From NCBI GenBank assembly GCA_028274465.1, contig CM051456.1, forward strand, positions 74,944,753 through 75,008,752: a stretch of 64,000 nt of DNA, in the 5' to 3' direction. A program made the position numbers and the translations under genes. This document shows, in pieces, positions 1 through 11,506 of the stretch. Numbering within the stretch: position 1 is the first letter of the stretch; every line of letters begins with the position of its first letter. The stretch is from Plantago ovata. Its lineage: Eukaryota; Streptophyta; Magnoliopsida; Lamiales; Plantaginaceae. Below the pieces are notes generated by a model. It worked only from the letters and a program-made list of their open reading frames with translations. It was not told where the DNA came from and did not search any database.

Positions 1-907
1 AGGGTGCTCCTACATCAGCAGCGGCAGCCGTGGGGTTCTTCAACTGATACCTAGACAGCTGCACCTCAATGGTTGAGGGTGAAAGGGCAGCGACCTCGCA
101 ATCCCCCTCCTCAATGTCATTGACCCCATGATATTTGCAGTAGGCTGTGATGAAGCTTGGGATGATGAAGGGCTTCCTCTTCTTTTCCCAGTGGCGCTCG
201 TACTCCTCATACATGATGTGCCCTATGTCGATCCGATGTCTGTCTATCAGGCAGTAGAGGAGCTCGGCGTAGTAGGTCTGAATCCACGAGTCATTCTTCC
301 TAGGGATCAAGTTGAAGATGCAAAATTTAATCATCACCTTAGCTTCAATGCTAAGGTCGCTCTGACAGATCCGTGTAGGTTCTCCCCCGATTTCTGGATA
401 TCGGTACTCCCTGTTGCAGATCACGTCTGTGATATGTCTTCCTATCCCCCTAGAGGCCCTCGAATACAGGTAGGCATGGTCGCTCCCTGTGAATTCCTGA
501 TGCCCAAAATGGATGAATGAAGAAATGTGCTCTGGTGTCCACGGTATTATTAGGCCTCGGACTAGTACCCCATTCTTCTCCTCGAGATCTGTGTATCCAG
601 TGTAGAACTCTTGGAGGAGGCTCTCGTCGTACCCCTTGAACCTGTTGGAACTGTACCATACCCAATTCCTACGTGACCCCAATCGTGATAGCGTCCTATA
701 CCCCGCTGTATCAACTGCTGACTCTGGAATATCAATCCTCCTGTCTAGGATGATCGATCTTCCTCCGTCGGCCAGCTCCGCTTCTAGCCTTTGACGCACC
801 TCTACCGCAGCTGCAGACAACTCGTACATATGGTGAGATGGTTGGGAGCTTGATGCTACTCCCTACCCCTTTCTGCTCGAGCCGGCTCTCCTCGATCTCG
901 GTGCCAT
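1..907 (-). pseudogene. Element A ORF2 (plant-transposon-protein-like), 5' part, broken
   Basis: Start codon is the complement of 905-907, directly after the acceptor of the leader intron. The product matches the F copy (61362-62666) over its visible length: a basic N-terminus, a region with WYSSNRFKGYDE and LQEFY, and the segment on fPSFITAYCKYHGV. This pattern resembles the plant-specific 'putative plant transposon protein' domain often found in Athila-type elements (recalled family knowledge). Codon 15 is a TAG stop (863-865) where the F copy has a lysine codon, so this copy is probably dead. The 3' end runs out of the window. Biochemical role unknown; a capsid or envelope-position protein are both possible. 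Confidence 0.7.
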
Positions 908-1653
908 GATTCCTACAAACAGCAATTAGTATCTTGTACGATGCAAAACAGACCTATGCATATGTAAATACATGAGCGAACAAACGAACAATATCTTCAA
1001 AAATCCAACTCCTCAAAATCCAAAGTCTAGTCTAGCTATTACGCAACATATCAATGTAACTACTACAATAACATATCACATTATGCCCTTGCTAAACAAC
1101 AAATGCCTTGAATCACAAGGTTTAATCCATACCAAAATAATCAAAAATCTAACGTAAATCCTCAACTCCATCAATCATGCATTCTACCAATACATCCATC
1201 ATTATCATATCAACAAACACATGTTTAAGCATGGAATGATAGTAAGAGATACATTTCCTAACAAGATATATAATCTAATAGCAAAAATCTCAAATCAACA
1301 AACCAAGCCTAATTGAACATGCAATTTGATAATGAATAACGAATCTAATCACATAAAACATCAACCCATATATCATACAAGCTTAATTGAAGCATAAATC
1401 AAAAAACCCCCAAATTTGAAAAATTAGGGTTCATGTGATAATACCTCAAATCCGGAGTTTGAATGAACTAGGAAGAGATTTGTTCGGATGAAAAGAAAGA
1501 GCACGTAACGGGCTTCGATTGAAGTTAAAAAGAACACACAAATTGATGGAAAGATGAAGAAGTTATGAAGGTTTGAAGGTTTGTGAAAATGGAGGATTTT
1601 TTTTAGTTTAAGGGAAGAAGGAGAAGTGAAATGAGGAAAAATGGGGAGAAATC
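908..1653 (-). other. Element A ORF2 leader with intron (913-1444)
   Basis: Non-coding leader before ORF2. A donor GAG|GTATTATC (intron begins at 1444) and an acceptor TTTGTAG (ends at 913) bound an intron of about 532 bases. The equivalent introns in D (541 bases) and F (538 bases) have the same boundaries. Upstream of the donor is a purine/pyrimidine-biased untranslated leader that is cut at 1653 by element B and resumes at 11507. No gene is seen in this stretch. Confidence 0.6.
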
Positions 1654-2894
1654 TGATGAATGTGTATTTTACACTTTCATTCGAGTCTTTTTCACCTATT
1701 TTAGCTATCCTCTATGTTAATTTAGCTATATTTTAGTGCATTTTATTGGAATAGTGTCACGTTTCCCTTTAGATTTTATTTTACAGGTTTTGGTTGAAAT
1801 TCGGAGATTTCCGGGCAATTATATAGAAGTCTACAAGGAATTGGTGTTCCAGAAGCCTATTTGGAGTATCTGAAGGTTTCCGGATAGGATTTGGAGTCTA
1901 GGGGTCGAATCTTGAGGTTAGAAGGCCACTAGAAGTTAGAAACCGAGTCCGAAAAGGTGAAGAAATTCAAAACCGCGTCGAAAACGTGGAAATTCCGCGA
2001 AATTACTGGGGGGCGAACCGCCCCGGAGTTTTTTCGGGCCTATATATAGTGCTCAGTTTTCTCTCCGAAAATCATATCTTTCCAAGCCTACTTTCTCACC
2101 TCTCTCTATAGTTTTAGGTAGGAACTTCCCGGGGCCTGTCCTGGGAGTTCCGTAGCTTAGGGGATACTTTTTCATAGCAGATTGGAGCTCGTAGGACCGC
2201 AATCATCCGGAGATTGACAACCTTCGGTAACTTTGTATCTTACAGTTTTATCTACTTATTTTATATATCTTTCAATATGTTTTCTTCTATGATTTCTGTT
2301 GATTGCTTGCCTATTATGAGTAGCTAAACTTATCATTAGTGGTAGTATGTGAATTCTTAGCGAGGGAAGATAATCATGCTAATGGCTATATCGCGCATTA
2401 TACTCCGTGTCATTGCTTTATTTCGTTGATCAGTTGTAACCAAAATTCTCGTATGTTGTATTGATCATTATGAACAATTGGACACTAGTCGACCATCAGA
2501 CCAATTATCTTCGTAGTGTTGAATAATTACGGAACACATTAGGACAATCGTGATTGACTAGTCAGACCAAATTATCTTCGTAGTGCTTAATACTTGCAAC
2601 AGGACACTAGATTGATTCAAAGATCTCTATGCAAGACCGAGGAATTTATGCATGATTATCGACCCATTATGCTAAGAGGGACCATACTATCACCAATCTC
2701 CATTATCTGCTAGAAACCCCCTATTGCTATCTGTCTGCTGTTTTATATTCTCTTGTTAAATAGATAAAGCTAGTTATAGTCCTGAGAGAACGACACTCGA
2801 GTCATTCTACTACTACACTACGGTTTTCGTTGTAGTTGTGGATTGCCTTTGGCTTAATTACAAATTTATTTGATTGAATCTGACACGTTCATCA
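1654..2894 (+). repeat. Element B 5' LTR
   Basis: 1241 bases, starting TGATGAATGTG and ending GTTCATCA. It contains one GGGGCG-type hairpin (2008-2026), then a TATA box (CCTATATATAG, about 2039-2049), then the probable transcribed part. That part carries two repeats of ATCTTCGTAGTG followed by a similar TTAAT..GGACA segment. The LTR is followed by AA and the tRNA-Asp primer site. Confidence 0.93.
2039..2049 (+). promoter_or_regulatory. LTR core promoter TATA box (element B)
   Basis: CCTATATATAG, conserved at the same place in every LTR of the family (for example 47079-47087 in E, and 14967-14976 in A on the minus strand). A GC hairpin or hairpin array always lies just upstream. Confidence 0.7.
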
Positions 2895-2897
2895 AAT

Positions 2898-2915
2898 TGG
2901 CGCCGTTGCCGGGGA
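2898..2915 (+). promoter_or_regulatory. Primer binding site, tRNA-Asp (element B)
   Basis: TGGCGCCGTTGCCGGGGA is complementary to the 3' end of plant tRNA-Asp(GTC), the primer typical of Athila-type elements. It sits three bases after the LTR end. Matching sites occur in C (21700-21717) and E (47946-47963). Confidence 0.9.
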
Positions 2916-4861
2916 CTATACTCCTTTTTTCTGTTTAATTTGTTTATATTTACAACTTTAGATTCCTAATTCTATTAGTTTTAGTTTTCCTTTTTTCTCT
3001 CTCTGATACTGCTTTCCTAGTCTGTTTCTAATCACCTTTCCTAGTCTATTACAGATAGTGTATGCCGCATACACGTTCTGCAGGAACACCGCTTGCTAAT
3101 TCAATTGCTGAGATCGACAGAGTCTACCACCAAAGAAGGCGACTACTTGAAAGGCGCGCACTAGAGGAAATAGAGGAAACCGATTTCTCTGAATCTCTAC
3201 TTAGTCTCTTCAAGGAAATCGACGGAATGGCAGAAGCTAGACCACTGAAAGCATGGGTTCAACCCACCAAGGATCGTATGAGGGGACCGGCAATTGTTCT
3301 TTCGTCTTCAACCCGAGATCTGGAGATCAAGAACCACGCATTCCAACAACTTCCGAGGTTCTATGGCTTATCAAGGGAAGATGTGATGGGGTACTTGCAC
3401 GATATCGATGATTTCGTCAACCAACTCCCATGACCCGGAGCTGACATAACAACGGATGAGTTGAGGATGAAGGTTTTTGCTATGGGACTTGGCGACAGAG
3501 CCAAGTCATGGCTAAGTTCTCTTCCAGCAGGCTCGCTGGACACTTGGGAAAAGGCTTTTTCTGCTTTCATGGAGAAATACTTCCCTCACACCTTGACTAC
3601 CGCGCTAAAGGCGCAAATTACTGGATTCAAACAGGACTATGATGAGACCATCTACACCGCATTCGAGAGGTTCCAAGATCTCACGAACAAGTGCCCTCAC
3701 CATGGTATTGAACTTCCCGACCTAGTCCAACACTTCTACAATGGACTAACCTTCGAGAACCAACAAGTGGTGGATTTCCAATGCCGAGGCAATATCTGGG
3801 AGGAAACCGCAGAAGCCGTCTGGGCAGTTTTCGAAAGGCTTGCTAAGGGTTCGCAGTTCAAGGACCCAAGAGCAATGGTTAGGAGACGTGGACCCGAAGC
3901 TCCACAGACTCAAGAAGCCCCTATGTATAGGGGGAATGGGGATCAATTCGAGTGCTTTACCAACGAATTGAAGCAAGTCCTCAAGAGCGCCACCGGAACA
4001 ACTGTTTCGAACGAAGTATGCCGAATATGCAAGAACTATGGGCATGGGGCTCATATGTGTAGATCGGAGCTGGCATACGATGATGGCAACTGGGCTCGAG
4101 GAGGCGAAGAAGAAGCCTTTGCTACGGAGTTTGGCACTCAAGAAGTTAGCTACGGACAAGACGGTAGGAATCCTCGAGGTGGATTTTGGAGAAGGAGATA
4201 CCGTAACAATCAAGGATATGCACCGGCTAACCAAACTTATGGACCTAACTAAGACCGTAGTAGGCTAAACTATGGTAATGACCACTGCGAAAACCCCGCT
4301 CCGAAAGAGCCACCGAAGTCGAAGTCGGCTCAACTGATGGAGAACTTGCAGAAGATGGTCGATCACACACAAAGTTTTCTCAAACGTTATGAAGAAGATT
4401 CCGAGAAGACTAGGGCAAGGCTTGATAGGTTGGAAGAAAGCACTAGGCTTGCCCATCAAAAGATGCAAGAGTTGATCGACCGAGGAGCAAGTAGGGAACA
4501 AGGCAAACTGCCCAGCAGCACTGTGAAGTCAAATGCCATTACATTGGCTGGTGATGTACCGGACGAAATCACCATCAGGAAGGTTGTTAGGTGCGAGTGT
4601 TGCATGAAGGAAGAACTTCTACAGGCTTTAGGATGAAGAGAAGGACCTTGGTTCTGACACAAGTGATGAGGAGCAAGAGGATCCCGAACCACTCCCTAAA
4701 AGTTTCGACGTTAAGGTAGGGATTTGTTTGTCCCTTTAAACAACAAGAAAAGACTAGAGGGGGGGGGGGTGAATAGTCTTTTCAAACTTTTGTCGTTTAA
4801 AACTTTCTCAGCAAGTACTTATTACTTTTCAGTAATGAGGTTGCTGATACTTAACTTTCTC

Positions 4862-4961
4862 NNNNNNNNNNNNNNNNNNNNNNNNNNNNNNNNNNNNNNN
4901 NNNNNNNNNNNNNNNNNNNNNNNNNNNNNNNNNNNNNNNNNNNNNNNNNNNNNNNNNNNNN
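4862..4961. other. Assembly gap, 100 N
   Basis: Exactly 100 N, a usual placeholder for a gap of unknown size. It falls 137 bases into the Copia LTR and resumes inside gag. Comparison with Copia copy 2 predicts that several kilobases are missing. Confidence 0.97.
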
Positions 4962-6423
4962 ATCTAATTCTAATGCCATTTGAGATATTTTTTATCAGCA
5001 GCCTCAGCAATCAACTTCTTAAGACGCCTTATTTCAGCATCCTTTTCTTCTGTTCTCTTCCTTCAGCAAAACGTACTTTCAGTAGTTTGCCTGGTCAGAG
5101 TTTCAGCAAGTTGAAGTTTCTCTTGCTGTGCTGAGAGTTTTCTCAAATCTTTCGATTTCTCCTTGAATCTTGTCAAGGTCAATCTCGTCTTCACTTTCTG
5201 AATCTGAGTCAGAGGTAGAATTATTTACCTGACCGGCCATGAGGCAGAATTCGTAGTTCGACACATCTGGATAAGCTTCCATAGCTATTCCACACACTTC
5301 TTTGCCAATCTCCACGTCTAGAGTGGCTCTTCATCGTCGGTGTCTGAACTTTCATCCTCACTGTCTTCGGAGCTTGTCTCAATGCACAATGCATCGATTT
5401 TTGCTTGAAGCTTCTTCTTTTCTTCAGCAATGAAAGCTCTTTTGAACTTCTTCTTCTTTTCAGCAGATTTGCGTTTCAGCAAAGGGCAATTAGCTTTGAA
5501 GTGTCCAGGCTTTTTGCAGAAAAAACATAGATCATTTCCAACTGCTGGTAGTTATTACCAAGATGCTTTTTCAGCTTCTCTTTTGCTTTTCGCCTTTCAA
5601 GTTCCTTACTGATGAACTTCTTCATGTTTTTAACAACTAAAGCATTTTCATCAGCAGGCTCTTTATCATTCTTCTTTTCAGAAGATGACGGCTTTGCAGC
5701 AAGAGCAATGTTTTGCGATTTTTCAGCAAACACATTTTCTCTTTGCTTTGTCTCATAATTGACAGTAGCAAGATGAGAGAACAACTCAGTTGGTGTAATG
5801 TCAGGCATTCCTTGATTATAATAGAAATTCTGAGTATGGATCCATTCTTGATTCAAACTTCTGATGATAGTTTTCACTTTCTCAGAATCTGAATAAAGAT
5901 TTCCAACACCCAGCGCTGCCATTTCACTAACAAGAGTTGTGAATCTGAAGTCCAAGTCTTCCAGTGACTCGTTAGCACCTTGCTTAAAGTTTTGAAACTT
6001 TAGCTTAAGTACTTCAAGTTTGTTTTCCTTGGTCTTGTCAGATCCAGCACAAAGATCTTGAACCATTTTCCAAGCCTCCTTAACAGTCTTAGCACCCCAC
6101 AGTTTGCACTGTATGGTATCCGGAGTTGATCTGATGATGATATTTCTTGCTTGGCCATCAAGACGGAATCTCTTAGCTTCGTCAGAGGTCCATTCCTCTC
6201 TTGGTTTTGGCACAACAGTATCTGATGGTTCGCCAAGGATGGTTTCCATCCCAGCTTCAGTGGTCTTGTGAGGGAAACTCCTTTCAATCTTAGTGATCTT
6301 GATAGGTCCATCATTAATGACGGTTACCATCTCATCACTAATGGCCTCAAGATGTAGCATCATGTTGTTTCGCCATTTCTCGTAATTTTCCAGCTTCAGC
6401 AAGGGAGCATCTCCTAAAGACAT
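4962..6423 (-). pseudogene. gag: Copia copy 1 gag, frameshifted
   Basis: Start ATG at 6423, product beginning MSLGDAPLLKLENYEKW, nearly the same as the gag of copy 2 (43154-44599). A 67-base deletion near 5552, flanked in copy 2 by the repeated bases TGGT, removes part of the linker and shifts the frame just before the zinc knuckle. The knuckle (CFYCKKPGH-type) survives only in another frame. A further one-base difference lies near 5058. Downstream, the acidic and coiled-coil C-terminal part is still recognisable in pieces up to the gap. Confidence 0.85.
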
Positions 6424-6517
6424 CCTGTCAGCAAAGCACTACCAAACTGATCAAGTGAAAGTGATTTACGGAAAGCACTTAAGGGATCTAGGTTCAGTGC
6501 AGAAGGCTAAAGAACCT

Positions 6518-6532
6518 CCTGCTCTGATACCA
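6518..6532 (-). promoter_or_regulatory. Primer binding site, initiator tRNA-Met (Copia copy 1)
   Basis: The minus strand reads TGGTATCAGAGCAGG, the classic Copia primer site, two bases from the LTR start at 6535. Confidence 0.92.
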
Positions 6533-6534
6533 CT

Positions 6535-8169
6535 TGTTGGTCCCTTTAAACAACAAGAAAAGACTAGAGGGGGGGGTGAATAGTCTTTTCAAACTTTTGT
6601 CGTTTAAAACTTTCTCAGCAAGTACTTATTACTTTTCAGTAATGAGGTTGTTGATACTTAACTTTCTCAGCAAGCATAAGTTACTTTACAGTAGCTTGGT
6701 TTGCTGATACTTAAAATCAGAGAGCGGAAGTCTTTGAAACAATAAGTGCTCTTTCAGCAATTAAAGGGTTTCAGCAAGTGAAGTGAGTGACTGTGTACAA
6801 ACAGATATAATTTGCTGAAAGCTAAATGTAGTAAGTAAATCACACAAACGCTTTTATAGTGGTATCTGAGAGTGGCGTAATCTATCAACTAATCCACTTT
6901 GTCCTTTCTAGGACTGAATCCACTAAGATATGATTGAGGTTCCTTACAATCTCCTATCTAAAGCGATTCAACAGAAACCAAAGCACACTTGCTTTGTCTC
7001 CAACCTAAACTAGAGAACTCAACTTTGTTCTCCACCAAACTTGGTACTTTTAATCAGCAAAACCTTGCTCGATTAAGTTCCCCCTGAATATCACGCCTGA
7101 AAGGGTGTATTTTCAGTTAGAGAGTTTTGGGGTGAGATGACTTAATTATAACTTATTCAGTTACAACAAGTAATCTAAGAAACACAACTTGGAATACTTT
7201 GCAGTAAACAAGTTTGATTGTTTCTGGTGTCAAGACTTGTTCTTGTTCGAAAGAAAGAACACTTAACTAATTTCTTAGCCGAGTTTGTTCTACTTGTTCA
7301 CAAGTAGCTTTTTCAAGCTTTAAGTCTTGGAACGGATCAATGGCAGTAAGAGTGTTTGAAGGTTTGTGAGTTTTTAAGCACAAGTGAGAGTTTGATCACG
7401 TTGTTGACACACTTCAACTCTTTGCCGGATGACCTCTATTTATAGTGCAAGTAAGGAGCCGTTTGAATTTCAAATCCTAAAAGGCTTTTGTTCCTTAACA
7501 TGTCACTATCTTGCTTTTGTACTTTCAGCAGCAACTTTGTTTGTCTTCTAGTCTTCATGTCCTTCGCGTGTAAGATTTGCATTAAATGCACATTTGAATA
7601 GAATTCAAACAGTAACATTGGAGCGCAAATTCACGTACATTCAGCAAGAGGTCACATATGTTCATCAGCAAGTGTTCATTCTCAGTTTCAGCAAGCACAA
7701 CCTACTCTGTCTTTCAAATTTTCACTTATGCAATGCTGTTGCTGAAAATTCCACTTTCTGAGCAACACGTGCCTTACCAGTCTTCAGCAATCTTCAAGTC
7801 TTCAAGTCTTCAAGTCTTCAAGTCTTCAGATCTTCAAAAGTCTTCAAGATTCTGACCGGTTTCTATATTTGCTTCAATAATTTGTTTGTAATAAACAAAA
7901 TATATCTTCAGCAAATGCTTCAATAGGTCATTTTCTTTTCAGAAAATAAGATTCATTAAAGCTAAGCATCAATAAGATATTTCTTTTCAGAAAATAAAAT
8001 ACATCATACGCTAAAGAAATAACTTATCTAACACTTAACTAAGTCATCAGCAAACGTTCCTCCTTTACAATGTCCTTAAAATTCTAAATTCCTATGGACC
8101 TTACTAGTTACTGGACTGTTCTTAATTTAGCATGGTTAATTGCTCATCAAAATTACAAGTTTCCTAACA
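6535..8169 (-). repeat. Copia copy 1 5' LTR
   Basis: 1635 bases, bounded on the plus strand by TGTTGG and CTAACA. It contains a G homopolymer near 6570, many TCAGCA motifs, and a TCTTCAAG microsatellite at 7790-7850 with more units than in copy 2. Very similar to the LTRs at 31891-33575 and 44712-46396. Confidence 0.93.
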
Positions 8170-8666
8170 GGATTGGTGAGCTTGAAGATGTCCGTGCTAC
8201 ACTAGACACGGGATCCTACTCAAACATAATTCCTTTGAATGTGTTTGAAAAGAGCAACATTGGAAAACTATCTGAGCAAAGGGCTATTGTGCAACTGGCG
8301 GATGGATCCTTTATGAGACCCGAGGGCGTTGTGAAAAATGTGTTGGTCAAGATTGGTGAAGCATCTATATACACCAATTTTGTAGTTATGCCGGCATCTG
8401 CACCTGGGACGGGGGATGTTATACTCTTAGGGCAAACATTATTGACTAAACTATGCTCAGTGATGGATATCTACCAAAGAACTTGCACCATCGAAGTGAA
8501 TGGCAAGCAACACGTGTTGCAAGCCATACCTGATCCACCTGAACTGCCCGATATTACTACTCACTACTGTGGTCTTGCAGCCTATATTCTTTCTTATTCA
8601 CAGGTTCGTGGCATGGAAAGGAGATCAATGAAGGGGAAGCCTAGTACCCGCAAAAAGAAGAGATAG

Positions 8667-10248
8667 GCGCAGACAGGAGTCGAGTCAAAGACTTTAAACA
8701 ATGACACTATCCGGGAGGTAACCCGGAATTTTTATCGCTTTCTTTACCGCTTTAGATTTTATCTCACGAGTTTGATTGAGTATTTATACAAGCATTAGCT
8801 CTCACCTTGGATCCCCTTTCGACGTTCGGGACGAGCGACGACGTTCAGGTTTGGGGAGGAGGTTATCGCTGGTTATCTCTATACTTATCTTGCTTATGAA
8901 AAACTCGTGAAATTTTGTGCATTTGCACGTTTACTGCTTTCCTAGGATAGTTCTGCATGTTTTATAGGGAGTTTATTGCCGAATTTTTTGAACTTTTTTA
9001 GTTGGGTAGATCAACTAACTATGCCATTAATCGTATGCTTCATCTCTATGAATTTGTTTGAAGTTTTTCTCGCTTGGCTTGTCACATTTATGTATTGCAC
9101 TTAGTTAAGCATGGTAGTCTCGACATCACTTAGTGGTGTTTTCTCTACTGCGGTTCACGAAGGCCTTTATAATAGGATGATGCATGTTAGGGTCTTATGG
9201 TTGTTTCCCGAGTAATTATGTACCTAAGAGGCAACAAGTCTTCACCATGATTTGAGATTGCTAAATGCCTAGGAAGGAGGTAGTGTGAGGTTGTGTGATC
9301 CTTTGTTTATAACCTATTCTTCCGAATAGGTTTGGGGAGGGGGTTACACCATAATTAGACTTGTTTCTGTTTTTCATTTTCGTATCGTGAGTTTATTTTT
9401 CATTTTCCGTAAATTTTGTACTCCAACCTATTCTTTCGAATAGGTTTGGGGAAGTCGTGTGAGTCATTTTGTTTCTCTTTTTGTTATGCTACTGCTGGCT
9501 AAAAAAAATCGAAAAAAAAAGAAAAGAAAAAATTCCAGAAAAAAAGAGAAAAAAAAATGAAAAAAGAATCTGGAAAGAAAAAAAAAGAAAAGAAAAGAAG
9601 ACCCCAAAAAAGCAAAGAAGGGTCCAAAAAAGAAAGCCAAAAGCAGTTTAGCAAAGTTTTTGAGTCTTTTCCATTTTTGTAATGTTCGTAATTGTGTTTT
9701 TCTATTTTTATTTTTTATCTTTTTTGTCTTGAGTGTCGTCTGTTCTAGACCACTCTCGTCCTGCCATTCAGGAAGTGATGAATAGCTTAAGACTTTACTT
9801 AAGAGATGGGTAGAATAGGGGAGTGTTATCTTTTATAGGGAACCCTCCTTCGTTTGATGAGAGCCAGTACTGGTTCGACCTCTTTTGAGGAAAAGTCTTA
9901 ACACGGTGGAACAGTAGTAAGTCCTCAGTTTCATAGGCACGGGGCAACCATTCGTATCTTAGCATGCTTCATTACGTCGTCACTGATTAGGTCCAGGTAG
10001 AGAATGTTACGAGAGACAATCTTGTCTTGACATAAGTGCTTATGTGGATGTGTATAAGTCAATCGAGGTATTCTTCAACCTATATTCATGCTTTGATTTA
10101 TATGGTTTTTGTTCATATGTTATTTGGTAGATTCAGTAGATTAGTTTATTTTATTTGGCATTAAACTCCATTTTGAGTCTTGCATGTTTTTTGTATTAGA
10201 GTCTAGCTTAGTTACTTGAGGACAAGCAAAGGTTCGGTTTGGGGAGTT
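8667..10248 (+). other. Element B 3' tail with hairpins, purine tract and polypurine tract
   Basis: No gene. It opens with a conserved stem (CCGGG..CCCGG near 8710-8725). Two hairpins with identical 9-base arms AACCTATTC/GAATAGGTT follow near 9307 and 9424, then an A/G-rich tract at about 9500-9640 with inverted TTCCAGA/TCTGGAA and GACCC/GGGTC pairs. The end GGTTTGGGGAGTT (to 10248) is the likely polypurine tract next to the 3' LTR. The same layout recurs in C, D, E and F. Confidence 0.8.
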
Positions 10249-11506
10249 TGATGAATGTGTATTTTACACTTTCATTCGAGTCTTTTTCACCTATTTTAGC
10301 TATCCTCTATGTTAATTTAGCTATATTTTAGTGCATTTTATTAGAATAGTGTCACGTTTCCCTTTAGATTTTATTTTACAGGTTTTGGTTGAAATTCGGA
10401 GATTTCCGGGCAATTATATAGAAATCTACAAGGAATTGGTGTTCCAGAAGTCTATTTGGAGTATCTGAAGGTTTCCGGATAGGATTTGGAGTCTAGGGGT
10501 CGAATCTGGAGGTTAGAAGGCCACTAGAAGTCAGAAACCGAGTCCGAAAAGGTGAAGAAATCCAAAACCGCGTCGAAAACACGGAAATTCCGCGAAATTA
10601 CTGGGGGGCGAACCGCCGCAGCATGGGGCGAACCGCCCCGGAGTTTTTTCGGGCCTATATATAGTGCTCAGTTTTCTCTCCGAAAATCATATCTTTCCAA
10701 GCCTACTTTCTCACCTCTCTCTATAGTTTTAGGTAGGAACTTCCCGGGGCCTGTCCTGGGAGTTCCGTAGCTTAGGGGATACTTTTTCATAGCAGATTGA
10801 AGCTCGTAGGACCACAATCATCCGGAGATTGACAACCTTCGGTAACTATGTATCTTACAGTTTTATCTACTTATTTTATATATCTTTCAATATGTTTTCT
10901 TCTATGATTTCTGTTGATTGCATGCCTAGTATGAGTAGCTAAACTTATCATTGGTGGTAGTATGTGAATTCTTAGCGAGGGAAGATAATCATGCTAATGG
11001 CTATATCGCGCATTATACTCCGTGTCATTGCTTTATTTCGTTGATCAGTTGTAACCAAAATTCTCGTATGTTGTATTGATCATTATGCACAATTGGACAC
11101 TAGTCAACCATCAGACCAATTATCTTCGTAGTGTTGAATAATTACGGAACACATTAGGACAATCGTGATTGACTAGTCAGACCAAATTATCTTCGTAGTG
11201 CTTAATACTTGCAACAGGACACTAGATTGATTCAAAGATCTCTATGCAAGACCGAGGAATTTATGCATGATTATCGACCCATTATGCTAAGAGGGACCAT
11301 ACTATCACCAATCTCCATTATCTGCTAGAAACCCCCTATTGCTATCTGTCTGCTGTTTTATATTCTCTTGTTAAATAGATAAAGCTAGTAATAGGGAGAG
11401 AATGACACTCGAGTCATTCTACTACTACACTACGGTTTTCGTTGTAGTTGTGGATTGCCTTTGGCTTAATTACAAATTTATTTGATTGAATCTGACACGT
11501 TCATCA
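10249..11506 (+). repeat. Element B 3' LTR
   Basis: 1258 bases. It differs from the 5' LTR by carrying two hairpin units (10602-10641) instead of one, by scattered substitutions, and by a small change near 11390 where the 5' LTR reads AGTCCTGAGAG. Ends TCATCA, followed by the target duplication AAATC. Confidence 0.93.

Larger units (their letters stand above)
4725..8169 (-). mobile_element. Copia copy 1 (SIRE-like), collapsed by an assembly gap
   Basis: Minus-strand Copia inserted in element B gag-protease with perfect duplication GGATT (4720-4724 and 8170-8174). Visible parts are the start of the 3' LTR (4725-4861), a gap of 100 N, the gag gene (4962-6423), the tRNA-Met primer site (6518-6532) and a complete 5' LTR (6535-8169). 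No pol genes are seen; they and most of one LTR are probably hidden in the gap. Closely similar to Copia copy 2 at 31891-46396. Confidence 0.88.
3062..8666 (+). pseudogene. gag-pro: Element B gag-protease, broken and split by Copia insertion
   Basis: Same protein as the open copy in A: N-terminal MPHTRS.., capsid-like region, zinc knuckle, coiled coil, aspartic protease. Coding parts are 3062-4724 and 8170-8666. Lesions visible against A and C: CGA to TGA at 3431-3433, CAA to TAA at 4250-4252, a frameshift near 4625-4635 and the 3.4-kb Copia insertion at 4725-8169 (duplicated GGATT). The protease motif DTGSYSN and the C-terminal KGKPSTRKKKR are intact after the insertion. Start ATG 3062 is 147 bases after the primer site. 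Three separate coding lesions plus the insertion make this copy non-functional. Confidence 0.9.
1654..11506 (+). mobile_element. Element B: complete gag-protease-only gypsy element inserted in A
   Basis: Full-length plus-strand element: LTRs 1654-2894 and 10249-11506, primer site 2898-2915, gag-protease 3062-8666 (interrupted by a Copia insertion at 4725-8169), and a 3' tail with the polypurine tract ending at 10248. Perfect 5-base target duplication AAATC at 1649-1653 and 11507-11511. Without the nested Copia it would be about 6.4 kb. It goes straight from protease to tail, with no ORF2 and no polymerase genes. The two LTRs differ by roughly 17 substitutions by eye plus an 18-base hairpin-unit indel, so the insertion is fairly recent. 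Confidence 0.93.

Noticed and set aside
128-520. Plus-strand open frame with a plausible-looking protein
   Set aside because: Antisense shadow of ORF2 of element A; the same frame recurs antisense to ORF2 in F (61887-62279).
7658-7855. Open frame MFISKCSFSVSASTT.. (also 33015-33239 and 45836-46045)
   Set aside because: Lies wholly in Copia LTRs and follows the TCTTCAAG microsatellite; repeated because the LTR is repeated.
8094-8169. N-terminal extension MDLTSYWTVLNLAW of the protease frame in element B
   Set aside because: It is Copia LTR sequence read through by chance; the real protease part resumes at 8170 after the duplication.
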